Source: Pseudomonas fluorescens (GTDB lineage Bacteria; Pseudomonadota; Gammaproteobacteria; Pseudomonadales; Pseudomonadaceae). From it: DNA of 64,000 nucleotides. How positions within the stretch are numbered: position 1 is the first letter of the stretch; each line of letters begins with the position of its first letter. The stretch covers positions 1 through 64,000 of the forward strand of contig NZ_CABVHK010000008.1 in assembly GCF_902497785.1 (NCBI RefSeq), written 5' to 3'. Both the position numbers and the translations under genes were made by a program. Positions 33,966-43,153 of this stretch are shown here, piece after piece. The notes beneath the pieces are model-generated. The model was not told where the DNA came from and made no database searches. It saw nothing but the letters and a program-made list of their open reading frames with translations.

Positions 33966-34855
33966 TGTACCAGAGCCTGCTCAAGTCCCTGAACCGCTTG
34001 AACCCACGGGCCTGGGATTTCGTTCAACTGACGCGCATGGACAAGCCGATCGGCATTTATCTGCTGCTGTGGCCGACGCTGTGGGCGCTATGGATTGCCG
34101 GCAAAGGTTCGCCGTCGCTGGCCAACGTGGTGATTTTCGTCCTCGGCGTGGTGCTGACGCGCGCTGGCGGTTGCGTGATCAATGACTGGGCGGACCGCAA
34201 GGTCGACGGCCACGTCAAACGCACCGAGCAACGGCCCTTGGTGAGCGGCAGGATCAGCTCCAAAGAAGCCCTGGTGTTTTTCGCGCTGCTGATGGGCGTG
34301 AGCTTCCTGCTGGTGTTGTGCACCAATGCGGCGACGGTCTGGCTGTCGTTCGGCGGCTTGGCGCTGGCCTTCACTTACCCGTTCATGAAGCGCTACACCT
34401 ATTACCCGCAAGTGGTGTTGGGCGCGGCGTTTTCCTGGGGGATGCCGATGGCGTTCACGGCTGAGACCGGTGAACTACCGGCGGCGGCGTGGCTGCTGTG
34501 GATCGCCAACTTACTGTGGACGGTCGGCTACGACACTTATTACGCGATGACGGATCGCGACGATGATCTGAAGATCGGAGTGAAATCCACGGCGATTCTG
34601 TTTGGCGAGGCGGATCGGGTGATCATCCTGACCTTACAAGGGTTGGCGTTGGGTTGTCTGTTGCTGGCCGGGTCGAAATTCGAGCTGGGCGGTTGGTTCC
34701 ACCTCGGGTTGCTGGCGGCGGCGGGCTGTTTTGCCTGGGAGTTCTGGTACACCCGTGGCAAAGACCGGATGCGTTGCTTCAAGGCGTTTTTGCACAATCA
34801 CTGGGCGGGCTTGGCGATCTTCGTGGGGATTGTGCTGGATTACGCCCTGCGTTGA
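33965..34855 (+). CDS. ubiA: 4-hydroxybenzoate octaprenyltransferase UbiA
   Basis: A 296-residue integral membrane prenyltransferase with about eight membrane helices, attaching the polyprenyl tail to 4-hydroxybenzoate. The two Asp-rich motifs are present: [15 protein letters not shown] (NDxxDxxxD, ~68-80) and [17 protein letters not shown] (DxxxD, ~190-200). It directly follows ubiC, giving the usual ubiCA pair. Confidence 0.97.
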   Translation: MYQSLLKSLNRLNPRAWDFVQLTRMDKPIGIYLLLWPTLWALWIAGKGSPSLANVVIFVLGVVLTRAGGCVINDWADRKVDGHVKRTEQRPLVSGRISSKEALVFFALLMGVSFLLVLCTNAATVWLSFGGLALAFTYPFMKRYTYYPQVVLGAAFSWGMPMAFTAETGELPAAAWLLWIANLLWTVGYDTYYAMTDRDDDLKIGVKSTAILFGEADRVIILTLQGLALGCLLLAGSKFELGGWFHLGLLAAAGCFAWEFWYTRGKDRMRCFKAFLHNHWAGLAIFVGIVLDYALR

Positions 34856-34868
34856 CCGCAGACAACCC

Positions 34869-34961
34869 GTGGCGAGGGAGCTTGCTCCCGCTCGAGTGCG
34901 CAGCACTCGCAGAATTCTGGGTCCGCTTCGCGGCCCACCGGGAGCAAGCTCCCTCGCCACA
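34869..34961. repeat. REPIN, GTGGCGAGGG class (short form)
   Basis: GTGGCGAGGGAGCTTGCTCC and its complement flank a ~50-base spacer containing GAGTGCGCAGCACTC, itself palindromic; the same arm class as the elements at 9735 and 20206 but with a shorter spacer. It separates ubiA from the convergent secreted-protein gene. Confidence 0.9.
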
Positions 34962-34975
34962 GACATCGCCAGTTG

Positions 34976-35362
34976 CTACATCTTCGGACCTTGGAGGATG
35001 TGCCACTTGTCCATCTTCTTGTCGCCGGTCATGTCTCCTGGCTTCTTGTCTTGAACGAAGTAGTACAGCGGCTTGCCGTCGAACGCCCACTGCATCGATC
35101 CATCGTCACGCTTGATAATGGTCCACTTGCCTTCATCCTTGTCGGCCGCGGTGGCTTTCAGCGGCGGCCAGTTTTCTGCGCACTTGCCGGTGCACGCCGA
35201 CTTGCCACCGGTGTCGTTGTCGAAGGTGTACAACGTCATGCCCTTGTGGTCGACCATCATGCCGTCTTTAACCATGCCCGGGTCTTCAGCGAAGGCCATT
35301 GTCGGCAGCGTTAGCACGGCCGTAACCAGTAGAGCCTTCCAGGATTGAGCGATGTGCTTCAT
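34976..35362 (-). CDS. Secreted COG4315-like protein (heme-like/lipoprotein-repeat domain)
   Basis: A 128-residue periplasmic protein: signal peptide MKHIAQSWKALLVTAVLTLP ending TMAFA, then two copies of the short repeat family seen in COG4315 proteins: 'MMVDHKGMTLYTFDNDTGGK' with SACTGKCAENWPPL, and 'DGSMQWAFDGKPLYYFVQDK'. The CTGKC pair may form a disulfide. I start at MKHIAQSW, which has an AAAGGAAGG ribosome-binding site; the longer frame adds residues before the signal. Function unknown. It is transcribed divergently from phoB. Confidence 0.85.
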   Translation of the reverse strand: MKHIAQSWKALLVTAVLTLPTMAFAEDPGMVKDGMMVDHKGMTLYTFDNDTGGKSACTGKCAENWPPLKATAADKDEGKWTIIKRDDGSMQWAFDGKPLYYFVQDKKPGDMTGDKKMDKWHILQGPKM

Positions 35363-35443
35363 GGAAACCTTCCTTTCGTGGTTGTCAGGATTCGGACTTA
35401 GAGAATAGTTCAGGATCACGCCAATCGCAGGGCGACTAAAATA

Positions 35444-35461
35444 CTGTCACACGACTGCAAT
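35444..35461 (+). promoter_or_regulatory. Pho box upstream of phoB
   Basis: CTGTCAC-ACGA-CTGCAAT matches the PhoB direct-repeat site (two CTGTCAT-like heptamers spaced by four bases) and lies ~55 bases before the phoB start, in keeping with known autoregulation of phoBR. The second heptamer is imperfect. Confidence 0.7.
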
Positions 35462-35515
35462 AATTCCGTTATCTAATGCGGCGCAAGACAGTTAAATGAC
35501 AAGAGGATTAAAGGC

Positions 35516-36205
35516 ATGGTTGGCAGGAGCATTCTGATCGTCGACGACGAAGCGCCCATTCGCGAAATGATCGCCGTTGCGTTGGAAATGGCCGGCTATG
35601 ACTGCCTGGAGGCCGAAAACTCGCAGCAGGCCCACGCGATCATTGTCGACCGCAAACCGGACCTGATCCTGCTCGACTGGATGCTGCCCGGCACCTCCGG
35701 CATCGAACTGGCCCGGCGCCTCAAGCGCGATGAGCTGACCGGGGACATCCCGATCATCATGCTCACCGCCAAGGGCGAAGAGGACAACAAGATCCAGGGC
35801 CTGGAAGTCGGCGCCGACGATTACATCACCAAACCGTTTTCCCCCCGTGAGCTGGTGGCGCGCCTGAAAGCGGTGCTGCGCCGTGCCGGGCCCACCGATG
35901 GCGAGACGCCGATCGAAGTCGGTGGCCTGCTGCTGGACCCGATCAGCCACCGCGTGACCATCGACGGCAAACCCGCCGAGATGGGCCCGACCGAATACCG
36001 TTTGCTGCAATTCTTCATGACCCACCAGGAACGCGCCTACACCCGTGGCCAGTTGCTGGATCAGGTCTGGGGCGGCAATGTGTATGTCGAGGAACGCACC
36101 GTTGACGTGCACATCCGTCGCCTGCGCAAAGCCCTCGGCGATGCGTATGAAAATCTGGTACAAACCGTGCGCGGCACCGGCTACCGTTTTTCTACCAAAG
36201 CCTGA
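35516..36205 (+). CDS. phoB: Phosphate response regulator PhoB
   Basis: A 229-residue OmpR-family response regulator. Receiver domain (~1-125) with acidic pocket DDE (10-12), phospho-acceptor Asp in [10 protein letters not shown] (~54) and Lys in [11 protein letters not shown] (~106); C-terminal winged helix (~130-229) with [17 protein letters not shown] and [12 protein letters not shown]. When phosphorylated by PhoR under phosphate limitation it binds Pho boxes, including those before pstS and pstC in this window. GAGG precedes the start. Confidence 0.98.
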   Translation: MVGRSILIVDDEAPIREMIAVALEMAGYDCLEAENSQQAHAIIVDRKPDLILLDWMLPGTSGIELARRLKRDELTGDIPIIMLTAKGEEDNKIQGLEVGADDYITKPFSPRELVARLKAVLRRAGPTDGETPIEVGGLLLDPISHRVTIDGKPAEMGPTEYRLLQFFMTHQERAYTRGQLLDQVWGGNVYVEERTVDVHIRRLRKALGDAYENLVQTVRGTGYRFSTKA

Positions 36206-36250
36206 TCCGGACCTTTCCCGCCCGACAAGCTGACAAGGACGCGCGTTTAA

Positions 36251-37573
36251 GTGAACCAAAACTGGCATGGCACCCTGATTCGCCACATGCTGCTGCTGGT
36301 CACCGCCTGCCTGGTGATCGGCCTGATCACCGGCTATTACGGCTGGAGCCTCGCAGTGGGCCTGGGCTTGTACCTGGCCTGGACGCTCAAGCAATTATTG
36401 CGCCTGCACGAGTGGCTGCGCCTGCACAAACCTGATGAAGCACCGCCCGATGGCTATGGCCTGTGGGGCGAGGTGTTCGACAGCATTTATCACCTGCAAC
36501 GCCGCGACCAGCGCGTGCGCGGGCGTCTGCAAGCGGTGATCGATCGGGTTCAGGAATCCACCGCCGCGCTCAAAGACGCGGTGATCATGCTCGACACCGA
36601 CGGCAACCTCGAATGGTGGAACCGCGCGGCGGAAACCCTCCTCGGCCTGAAAACGCCGCAAGACAGCGGTCAACCGGTGACCAACCTCGTACGCCATCCG
36701 CGCTTCAAGGAATACTTCGAGCAAGACAGCTACGCCGAGCCGCTGGAAATTCCCTCGCCGATCAACGATCGCCTGCGCATTCAGCTGTACATCACCCGCT
36801 ACGGCAACAACGAACATTTGATGCTGGTGCGCGACGTGACGCGCATCCATCAACTGGAACAGATGCGCAAAGACTTCATCGCCAACGTTTCCCACGAACT
36901 GCGCACGCCGCTGACGGTGATCTGCGGCTACCTGGAAACCCTGCTCGACAACGTTGAAGAAGTAAACCCGCGCTGGACCCGTGCCTTGCAGCAAATGCAG
37001 CAGCAAGGCGGGCGCATGCAGACGTTGCTCAACGATCTGCTGTTGCTGGCGAAACTGGAAGCCACTGATTACCCGTCGGACAATCAGCCGGTGGCCATCG
37101 ACGGCCTGCTGCAATCGATCAAGAGCGACGCGCAGCAGCTGTCCGGGCAGAAAAACCAGGGCATCACGCTGGAGGCCGACCCGACGATTCTGCTCAAGGG
37201 CAGCGAAGCCGAATTGCGCAGCGCGTTCTCCAATCTGGTGTTCAACGCGGTGAAATACACCCCGGCCGAAGGGAATATCCGTATCCGCTGGTGGGGCGAC
37301 GAGCAAGGCGCGCACCTGAGCGTGCAGGATTCCGGGATCGGCATCGACAGCAAGCACTTGCCGCGGTTGACCGAGCGTTTCTATCGCGTCGACTCCAGCC
37401 GTAACTCCAACACCGGCGGCACTGGCCTCGGTCTGGCAATCGTCAAACACGTTTTGCTGCGCCACCGCGCACGGATGGAAATCAGCAGCGTGCCGGGCCA
37501 CGGCAGTACGTTTACCTGCCATTTTGCGCCGGCTCAGGTCAGCAAATCCCGGGTAATCAGCACCGCCGACTGA
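36251..37573 (+). CDS. phoR: Phosphate sensor histidine kinase PhoR
   Basis: A 440-residue membrane kinase with a GTG start. Two N-terminal hydrophobic segments (~10-28 and ~30-45) are followed by a charged linker, a PAS domain (~95-190, DAVIMLDTDGNLEWWNRAAE), the HisKA H-box NVSHELRTPL (His ~215) and the ATP-binding N, G1 and G2 boxes (NLVFNAVKYT, QDSGIGID, GTGLGLAIVKH). It follows phoB by 45 bases in one operon. PhoR activity is normally restrained by the Pst transporter and PhoU, encoded a few kilobases downstream. Confidence 0.98.
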   Translation: MNQNWHGTLIRHMLLLVTACLVIGLITGYYGWSLAVGLGLYLAWTLKQLLRLHEWLRLHKPDEAPPDGYGLWGEVFDSIYHLQRRDQRVRGRLQAVIDRVQESTAALKDAVIMLDTDGNLEWWNRAAETLLGLKTPQDSGQPVTNLVRHPRFKEYFEQDSYAEPLEIPSPINDRLRIQLYITRYGNNEHLMLVRDVTRIHQLEQMRKDFIANVSHELRTPLTVICGYLETLLDNVEEVNPRWTRALQQMQQQGGRMQTLLNDLLLLAKLEATDYPSDNQPVAIDGLLQSIKSDAQQLSGQKNQGITLEADPTILLKGSEAELRSAFSNLVFNAVKYTPAEGNIRIRWWGDEQGAHLSVQDSGIGIDSKHLPRLTERFYRVDSSRNSNTGGTGLGLAIVKHVLLRHRARMEISSVPGHGSTFTCHFAPAQVSKSRVISTAD

Positions 37574-37696
37574 TACCGGCCAGCGTTCCCCCCTAGTCAA
37601 TCGCACAGTCAGCCGCTACATTGGCTGACTTGTGCCTGCCCTTCAGGCACCGCATTCACCCCCTTTTCGAATACACGGAACCCGCAAAACTCCATC

Positions 37697-39037
37697 ATGG
37701 ACCCTTCCCCTGGCTTGACCCTCGCGACACTCTTCGCCGATTTCGGCATGATTCTTTTTGCTCTGATCCTGGTTTTGCTCAACGGCTTTTTCGTTGCGGC
37801 GGAATTTGCCATGGTCAAACTGCGCTCGACCCGGGTCGAGGCCATCGCTGAGAAAAACGGCTGGCGCGGACATATCCTGCGCACCGTTCACAGTCAGCTC
37901 GATGCCTACCTGTCGGCGTGTCAATTGGGTATCACCCTCGCCTCCCTGGGCCTTGGCTGGGTCGGCGAACCGGCGTTCGCGCACATCCTCGAACCGCTGC
38001 TGGAAGCTGTCGGCGTAGAGTCGGCCGAAGTGGTCAAGGGCGTGTCGTTCTTCGCCGCGTTCTTCGTCATCTCGTACCTGCACATCGTCGTCGGCGAGCT
38101 GGCCCCGAAATCCTGGGCCATCCGCAAACCCGAGTTGCTGTCGCTGTGGACTGCGGTGCCGCTGTACCTGTTCTATTGGGCGATGTACCCGGCGATCTAC
38201 CTGCTCAACGCCAGCGCCAACGCGATCCTGCGGATCGCCGGCCAAGGCGAACCCGGCCCGCATCACGAACACCATTACAGCCGTGAAGAATTGAAACTGA
38301 TCCTGCACTCCAGCCGTGGCCAGGACCCCAGCGACCAGGGCATGCGCGTGTTGGCCTCGGCGGTGGAAATGGGCGAGCTGGAAGTGGTCGACTGGGCCAA
38401 CTCCCGCGAAGACCTGGTGACGCTGGAGTTCAATGCGCCGCTCAAAGAAATCCTGGCGATGTTCCGTCGCCACAAGTTCAGCCGTTATCCGGTGTACGAC
38501 AGCGAAAGCCAGGAGTTCGTCGGCCTGCTGCACATCAAGGATCTGCTGCTGGAACTGGCGGCCCTGGACCACATTCCCGAGTCGTTCAACCTCGCCGAAC
38601 TGACCCGGCCGCTGGAACGCGTGTCGCGGCACATGCCGCTGTCGCAGTTGCTGGAACAGTTTCGCAAAGGCGGTTCGCACTTCGCCGTGGTGGAAGAAGC
38701 CGACGGCAACATCATCGGCTACCTGACCATGGAAGACGTGCTCGAAGTGCTGGTCGGCGATATCCAGGACGAACACCGCAAGGCCGAGCGCGGGATTCTG
38801 GCGTATCAGCCGGGCAAGTTGCTGGTACGGGGTGACACGCCGCTGTTTAAGGTCGAGCGTTTGCTGGGCATCGACCTGGACCACATCGAAGCCGAAACCC
38901 TCGCCGGGCTGGTGTACGAAACCCTGAAACGGGTGCCGGAAGAGGAAGAAGTGCTGGAAGTCGAAGGCTTGCGCATCATCATCAAGAAGATGAAAGGGCC
39001 GAAGATTATATTGGCCAAGGTGTTGATGCTGGATTGA
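37697..39037 (+). CDS. CNNM/CBS-domain membrane protein (hemolysin/CorC-like family)
   Basis: A 446-residue protein: DUF21/CNNM transmembrane domain (~15-190, LILVLLNGFFVAAEFAMVKL, then SLGLGWVGEPAFA), a CBS pair (~210-345, including RRHKFSRYPVYDSESQEFVG and VVEEADGNIIGYLTMEDVLE) and a CorC/HlyC transporter-associated domain at the C-terminus. Such proteins are linked to Mg/Co efflux or ion homeostasis; the old 'hemolysin' label is misleading. It lies after phoR but the ~120-base gap suggests its own promoter. Confidence 0.9.
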   Translation: MDPSPGLTLATLFADFGMILFALILVLLNGFFVAAEFAMVKLRSTRVEAIAEKNGWRGHILRTVHSQLDAYLSACQLGITLASLGLGWVGEPAFAHILEPLLEAVGVESAEVVKGVSFFAAFFVISYLHIVVGELAPKSWAIRKPELLSLWTAVPLYLFYWAMYPAIYLLNASANAILRIAGQGEPGPHHEHHYSREELKLILHSSRGQDPSDQGMRVLASAVEMGELEVVDWANSREDLVTLEFNAPLKEILAMFRRHKFSRYPVYDSESQEFVGLLHIKDLLLELAALDHIPESFNLAELTRPLERVSRHMPLSQLLEQFRKGGSHFAVVEEADGNIIGYLTMEDVLEVLVGDIQDEHRKAERGILAYQPGKLLVRGDTPLFKVERLLGIDLDHIEAETLAGLVYETLKRVPEEEEVLEVEGLRIIIKKMKGPKIILAKVLMLD

Positions 39038-39068
39038 GTGCAATGCGGGGAACTGCATGGCCCCTGAA

Positions 39069-39139
39069 AGATCGCAGCCTTCGGCAGCTCCTACATGGGA
39101 TTGCGATGCCCCTGTAGGAGCTGCCGAAGGCTGCGATCT
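39069..39139. repeat. REP inverted pair (GATCGCAGCC class)
   Basis: AGATCGCAGCCTTCGGCAGC and complement with a ~20-base loop, between the convergent CNNM and M23 peptidase genes; its right end abuts the peptidase stop codon. Confidence 0.92.
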
Positions 39140-40036
39140 TTATTGTTTGCCCAACGCAAAGTTGGGCAACGCGCCCACCGGCTGATTGAACTGATACGGA
39201 ATCGACACCAGCCCCATCCCCGTATTGCGCTGCACTACGAAATGCAGGTGCGGCCCGCTGCTGTTGCCGGTATTGCCCGACAGTGCCAACGGGCTGCCCA
39301 ACGACACCCGCTGCCCCTCGCGAACGCTCACCGAACCTTGCTTGAGGTGCAGATAAACGCCCATCGTCCCATCGTCGTGCAGCACCCGCACGAAATTGCC
39401 CGACGGGTCGGTGCCGCGCCCGGTCTGGGCATTTTCGGTTTTCACTACCACCCCGCCGCGCGCCGCGATGATCGGCGTGCCTTCGGGCATCGCGATGTCC
39501 ATCGCGTAGCGGTTCCTCGGACCAAAGTGGCTGTACTGACCATTGGCCCCCTGACTCAGCCGAAACGGTCCACCCCGCCAGGGGAACGGGTATCGATAAG
39601 CCATCGCGGCCCCTGAGGGATCGCCCAGGAAATATTCGAACTTGGGCACGTAGGCGAGCGGCCTTTCGGCCTGCCTCGTCGTGAGCAGCGCCAGACGGAT
39701 GCTGCTGCGCGCCGGCATGACCCGCCGGATCGGTCGGCTCGGCGCACCGCTGACGTTCTCCAGCCCGGCAAAACTCAACTCGATCTCCACCGGCGCATAC
39801 AGATCATTGCGCACGTAAACGCTGTCCACGCCCTTCTTCTTGGTAATGACGAGGTACACCTGACGCTCAAGGTGCTCGACCATGCGATCGCGAAAAGTGA
39901 ACACCTGGGAGCCTTTCGTGGGGCGGTCGCTATAAGAGACCACGCCACTGGCGTCGGTGGACTTGTAGATCGTCATGGCCCACGCCGGGGTGGAGGCCAG
40001 GAGAAGACCGCAGTAAAACAACAGGCGCGCGAGCAT
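39140..40036 (-). CDS. M23-family peptidoglycan metallopeptidase
   Basis: A 298-residue exported protein: signal peptide at the N-terminus (LLFYCGLLLASTPAWA), a DUF4124-like segment near 20-60 (IYKSTDASGVVSYSDRPTKG) and a C-terminal LytM/M23 domain with the Zn ligands HxxxD-like NRYAMDIAMPEGT and the final HLHF (GPHLHFVVQ). The usual first His motif (HxGxD) reads 'NRYAMDIA', so the first His ligand appears replaced, although the Asp is kept; the enzyme could be a non-catalytic LytM activator rather than an endopeptidase. Predicted periplasmic. Confidence 0.85.
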   Translation of the reverse strand: MLARLLFYCGLLLASTPAWAMTIYKSTDASGVVSYSDRPTKGSQVFTFRDRMVEHLERQVYLVITKKKGVDSVYVRNDLYAPVEIELSFAGLENVSGAPSRPIRRVMPARSSIRLALLTTRQAERPLAYVPKFEYFLGDPSGAAMAYRYPFPWRGGPFRLSQGANGQYSHFGPRNRYAMDIAMPEGTPIIAARGGVVVKTENAQTGRGTDPSGNFVRVLHDDGTMGVYLHLKQGSVSVREGQRVSLGSPLALSGNTGNSSGPHLHFVVQRNTGMGLVSIPYQFNQPVGALPNFALGKQ

Positions 40037-40152
40037 GGTCAGGATTCTGTCGAGTGAGTCTTGGATAGGAGCCTAGCAGCTGCAATGGACCCGGGTAGTC
40101 GGCAGATGTTTCAAATTGGGCAGTCAAGCGGATGTGTGGTGAATCTGATGGC

Positions 40153-40222
40153 CCCTTCGCGAGCAGGCTCGCTCCCACAGGGAAAGAGATTCCAATGTGG
40201 GAGCGAGCCTGCTCGCGAAGGC
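40153..40222. repeat. REP inverted pair (GGGAGCGAGC class)
   Basis: CCTTCGCGAGCAGGCTCGCT and complement with a short loop; between the response-regulator 3' end and the peptidase gene, probably acting also as a terminator-like hairpin. Confidence 0.9.
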
Positions 40223-40242
40223 GGTCTTTCAGGCGATGAAGA

Positions 40243-41151
40243 TCACGCGCCGGGAATGAAGTGCTTCTGCGCTGTACCCCGGGCGATCAAGCGCGAGATG
40301 TAGTCGAGCTTCTGCGCGTCCTGATCGACAAAGCGGAAGGTCAGTTGCAGCCATTCGCTGTCGGGCTTTTGTTCGAGAGCGACGATGGCGTGCAGGTAGC
40401 CGTTGAGACGCGCAACTTCAGCGTTGTCGCCCTGCTCCATGTCGAGCACGGCGCTGTCGAGTACTTGCGGGAGGGCTTCGGTGCGCTTCACCACCAGCAG
40501 CGCTTCCTTGAGGCTCAGCGCCTTGATCACGCAGGGCTGAATGCCGTTCGGCAGGCGCAGTTGGCCTTGCCCGCGACCGCCGGAGCCTGGGTTGGCAGCC
40601 ACCGCAGCCTTGACCGGCGGGCTGTTGAGCAGACCTCGCGACGGCGCCGCAACTTGGGCAGGTGCCGCGGCGACCACTTCGGCCTTGCCGCCGGTCAGTG
40701 CGCTCAAGGAGTCGTTGCCGAACGCCGAGTTCATTTTGGTCGGTGCGCTGTTCATCAAGGTGTCGAGCTTGCCGACCTTGTTCAGCGCCTGCTTGACCTT
40801 GGTCAGCAGTTGTTCGTTGGTGAACGGCTTGCTGACATAGCCGGATACGCCGGCCTGGATCGCCTGGACAACGTTCTCTTTGTCGCCACGGCTGGTCACC
40901 ATGACGAAGGGCATGGTCTTGAGGTTGTCCTGCTCGCGGCACCAGGTCAGCAGTTCCAGGCCGGACATTTCCGGCATTTCCCAGTCGCACAGAACCAGGT
41001 CGAACGCTTCACGCGCGAGAATGGCCTGAGCCTTCTTGCCGTTGACCGCGTCTTCGATGCGGATCCCCGGGAAGTAGTTGCGCAGGCACTTCTTCACCAG
41101 GTCACGAATGAACGACGCATCGTCCACGACCAACACACTGACCTTACTCAT
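40243..41151 (-). CDS. Orphan response regulator with divergent C-terminal domain
   Basis: A 302-residue protein. The N-terminal receiver (~1-125) is complete: DD at 10-11, phospho-acceptor Asp in LVLCDWEMPEM (~56), and Lys in VSKPFTNEQL (~107). A Pro/Ala-rich linker (~135-185) leads to a C-terminal domain (~190-302) starting GQLRLPNGIQPCVIKALSLK and ending LTFRFVDQDAQKLDYISRLI; the shape (two beta-rich halves and the terminal 'YI' helix) resembles a degenerate PilZ domain lacking the RxxxR c-di-GMP motif. No kinase is adjacent; it lies between the M23 peptidase and phoU in the same direction. Confidence is high for the receiver and low for PilZ. Confidence 0.85.
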   Translation of the reverse strand: MSKVSVLVVDDASFIRDLVKKCLRNYFPGIRIEDAVNGKKAQAILAREAFDLVLCDWEMPEMSGLELLTWCREQDNLKTMPFVMVTSRGDKENVVQAIQAGVSGYVSKPFTNEQLLTKVKQALNKVGKLDTLMNSAPTKMNSAFGNDSLSALTGGKAEVVAAAPAQVAAPSRGLLNSPPVKAAVAANPGSGGRGQGQLRLPNGIQPCVIKALSLKEALLVVKRTEALPQVLDSAVLDMEQGDNAEVARLNGYLHAIVALEQKPDSEWLQLTFRFVDQDAQKLDYISRLIARGTAQKHFIPGA

Positions 41152-41276
41152 CCATCACCCCTTTAAAAAATCCCGGCAAGCATACCGTCTTACTGATGGC
41201 ACATTGCCAAAAACCTTCAGTCACGCCGGGACTTTTCGTTCGCGGGTGCTGCTGTCGAATTGGTAAACCCGCAAAC

Positions 41277-41306
41277 AAAAACGCCCGGCCAAAAGGCCGG
41301 GCGCTT
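41277..41306 (-). terminator. Intrinsic terminator of the pst-phoU operon
   Basis: On the minus strand, GCCCGGCC-TTTT-GGCCGGGC is followed by GTTTTTGTTT, about 15 bases after the phoU stop. It is strong and symmetrical. Confidence 0.93.
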
Positions 41307-41319
41307 TACTTGGGCAATA

Positions 41320-42081
41320 CTACTTATCGTCAACTTTGCCCGGAACATTAGCGGTTTCGCCACTTGTGCCTTCAACTTCTTCCTTCATGCGCTTGAGGCC
41401 CAAGTGACGCACATCGGTACCGCGCACCAGGTAAATCACCAGCTCGGCGATATTGCGCGCGTGGTCGCCGATACGCTCCAGCGAACGCAGCACCCAAATA
41501 ATGCTCAGAACCCGCGAGATAGAGCGCGGGTCTTCCATCATGTAGGTCGCCAGTTCACGCAGCGCGGTCTTGTATTCGCGGTCGATGATCTTGTCGTACT
41601 GCGCCACTGACAACGCCAGGTCGGCGTCGAAACGGGCAAACGCGTCCAGCGCATCGCGCACCATATTGCGCACCTGGTCGCCGATGTGACGCACCTCGAC
41701 GTACCCGCGCGGCGCCTCGCCTTCTTCGCACAGCTGGATGGCGCGGCGGGCAATCTTGGTCGCTTCGTCACCGATGCGCTCCAGATCGATCACCGACTTG
41801 GAAATGCTGATGATCAGACGCAAGTCGGACGCCGCCGGCTGACGACGGGCCAGAATGCGCAGGCATTCTTCGTCGATGTTGCGTTCCATCTGATTGATCT
41901 GGTCATCGATTTCGCGGACCTGCTGGGCCAGGCCGGAGTCAGCCTCGATCAGCGCGGTCACCGCGTCGTTGACCTGCTTTTCCACGAGCCCGCCCATGGC
42001 CAGGAGGTGGCTGCGCACTTCCTCGAGCTCGGCGTTGAACTGCGCGGAAATGTGATGGGTAAGGCCTTCTTTACTAATCAT
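41320..42081 (-). CDS. phoU: Phosphate signalling protein PhoU
   Basis: A 253-residue PhoU: two three-helix bundles related by an internal repeat, with the metal-cluster motifs (E/D)XXXD visible in each half (for example IDLERIGDEATKIARR and RSLERIGDHARNIAEL). PhoU links the Pst transporter to PhoR and dampens signalling when phosphate is ample. It is the last gene of the pst operon, ~70 bases after pstB, and is followed by the operon's terminator. Confidence 0.97.
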   Translation of the reverse strand: MISKEGLTHHISAQFNAELEEVRSHLLAMGGLVEKQVNDAVTALIEADSGLAQQVREIDDQINQMERNIDEECLRILARRQPAASDLRLIISISKSVIDLERIGDEATKIARRAIQLCEEGEAPRGYVEVRHIGDQVRNMVRDALDAFARFDADLALSVAQYDKIIDREYKTALRELATYMMEDPRSISRVLSIIWVLRSLERIGDHARNIAELVIYLVRGTDVRHLGLKRMKEEVEGTSGETANVPGKVDDK

Positions 42082-42153
42082 GTTGGCGTCCTTGGAGCGT
42101 CCGGTAAGGTGCGGTGGGCCGCAGCGTCAGTTCAGTGAGCAACCACAGCTGTC

Positions 42154-42987
42154 CTAGCCGTAACGACCAGTGATGTAGTCTTCGGTCTGCTTCTTCGCCG
42201 GATTGGTGAACAGGGTGTCGGTGTCGCCGAATTCCACCAGTTTGCCCATGTACATGAACGCCGTGTAGTCGGAAACCCGCGCGGCCTGTTGCATGTTGTG
42301 GGTAACGATGACGATGGTGAACTTCGATTTCAGTTCGTAGATCAGCTCTTCGACTTTCAGTGTCGAGATCGGGTCGAGTGCCGAGCACGGTTCGTCGAGC
42401 AGCAGCACTTCGGGCTCCACGGCGATGGTGCGCGCGATCACCAGACGTTGTTGCTGACCACCGGACAGGCCGAGCGCCGACTCGTGCAGACGGTCTTTGA
42501 CTTCGTCCCACAGCGCCGCGCCTTTGAGTGCCCACTCGACGGCTTCATCAAGGATGCGCTTCTTGTTGATGCCCTGGATGCGCAGGCCGTACACCACATT
42601 TTCGTAGATGGTTTTCGGGAACGGGTTGGGCTTCTGGAACACCATGCCGACCCGGCGACGCAGCTCGGCCACGTCTTCGCCCTTGCGGTAGATGTTATTG
42701 CCGTAGAGGTTGATTTCGCCTTCTACGCGGCAACCGTCGACCAGGTCGTTCATGCGGTTGAAGGTACGCAGCAGCGTGGACTTGCCGCAGCCGGACGGGC
42801 CGATGAAGGCGGTCACGCGCTGTTTCGGGATGTTCATGCTGACGTCGAACAGGGCTTGTTTGTCGCCGTAGAACAGGCTCAGGCCCGGCACTTCGATGGC
42901 CACGGTTTCCTGCGCCAGGCTCAGGCTCTGTTTGTCGCGGCCCAGAGCGGACATGTTGATGCCGTGGGTATGTGTTTCGTGCTGCAT
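42154..42987 (-). CDS. pstB: Phosphate ABC transporter ATPase PstB
   Basis: A 277-residue ABC ATPase: Walker [10 protein letters not shown], signature LSGGQQQRL, Walker [14 protein letters not shown] and the H-loop His in [10 protein letters not shown]. The N-terminal ~28 residues precede the core, with a His-rich start ([11 protein letters not shown]); an alternative start at the internal ATG of [10 protein letters not shown] would remove eleven. It is separated from pstA by a hairpin and a REPIN, unusual inside an operon. Confidence 0.97.
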   Translation of the reverse strand: MQHETHTHGINMSALGRDKQSLSLAQETVAIEVPGLSLFYGDKQALFDVSMNIPKQRVTAFIGPSGCGKSTLLRTFNRMNDLVDGCRVEGEINLYGNNIYRKGEDVAELRRRVGMVFQKPNPFPKTIYENVVYGLRIQGINKKRILDEAVEWALKGAALWDEVKDRLHESALGLSGGQQQRLVIARTIAVEPEVLLLDEPCSALDPISTLKVEELIYELKSKFTIVIVTHNMQQAARVSDYTAFMYMGKLVEFGDTDTLFTNPAKKQTEDYITGRYG

Positions 42988-43021
42988 GGGAAATCCCCTG
43001 TGCTAACAAATTCGGTTCGGC

Positions 43022-43040
43022 CCGCAGGCTATGCCTGCGG
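43022..43040. repeat. Short perfect hairpin before pstB
   Basis: CCGCAGG-CTATG-CCTGCGG, a 7-bp perfect stem 35 bases upstream of the pstB start, between pstB and the REPIN. It may stabilise or pause the pst transcript. Confidence 0.7.
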
Positions 43041-43055
43041 TTTCGCAATTCTTTC

Positions 43056-43142
43056 TGTAGGAGCGAGCTTGCTCGCGATGGTCTGTCAGACACAGAAGAG
43101 GTGTCGGATGTACCCTTTTCGCGAGCAAGCTCGCTCCTACAG
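43056..43142. repeat. REPIN inside the pst operon, between pstA and pstB
   Basis: Arms CTGTAGGAGCGAGCTTGCTC and complement around a ~35-base spacer (GTCTGTCAGACACAGAAGAG...). Spacer and arms match the element at 47226-47316 in the reverse orientation. Confidence 0.92.
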
Positions 43143-43153
43143 TCAGGTGTTGA

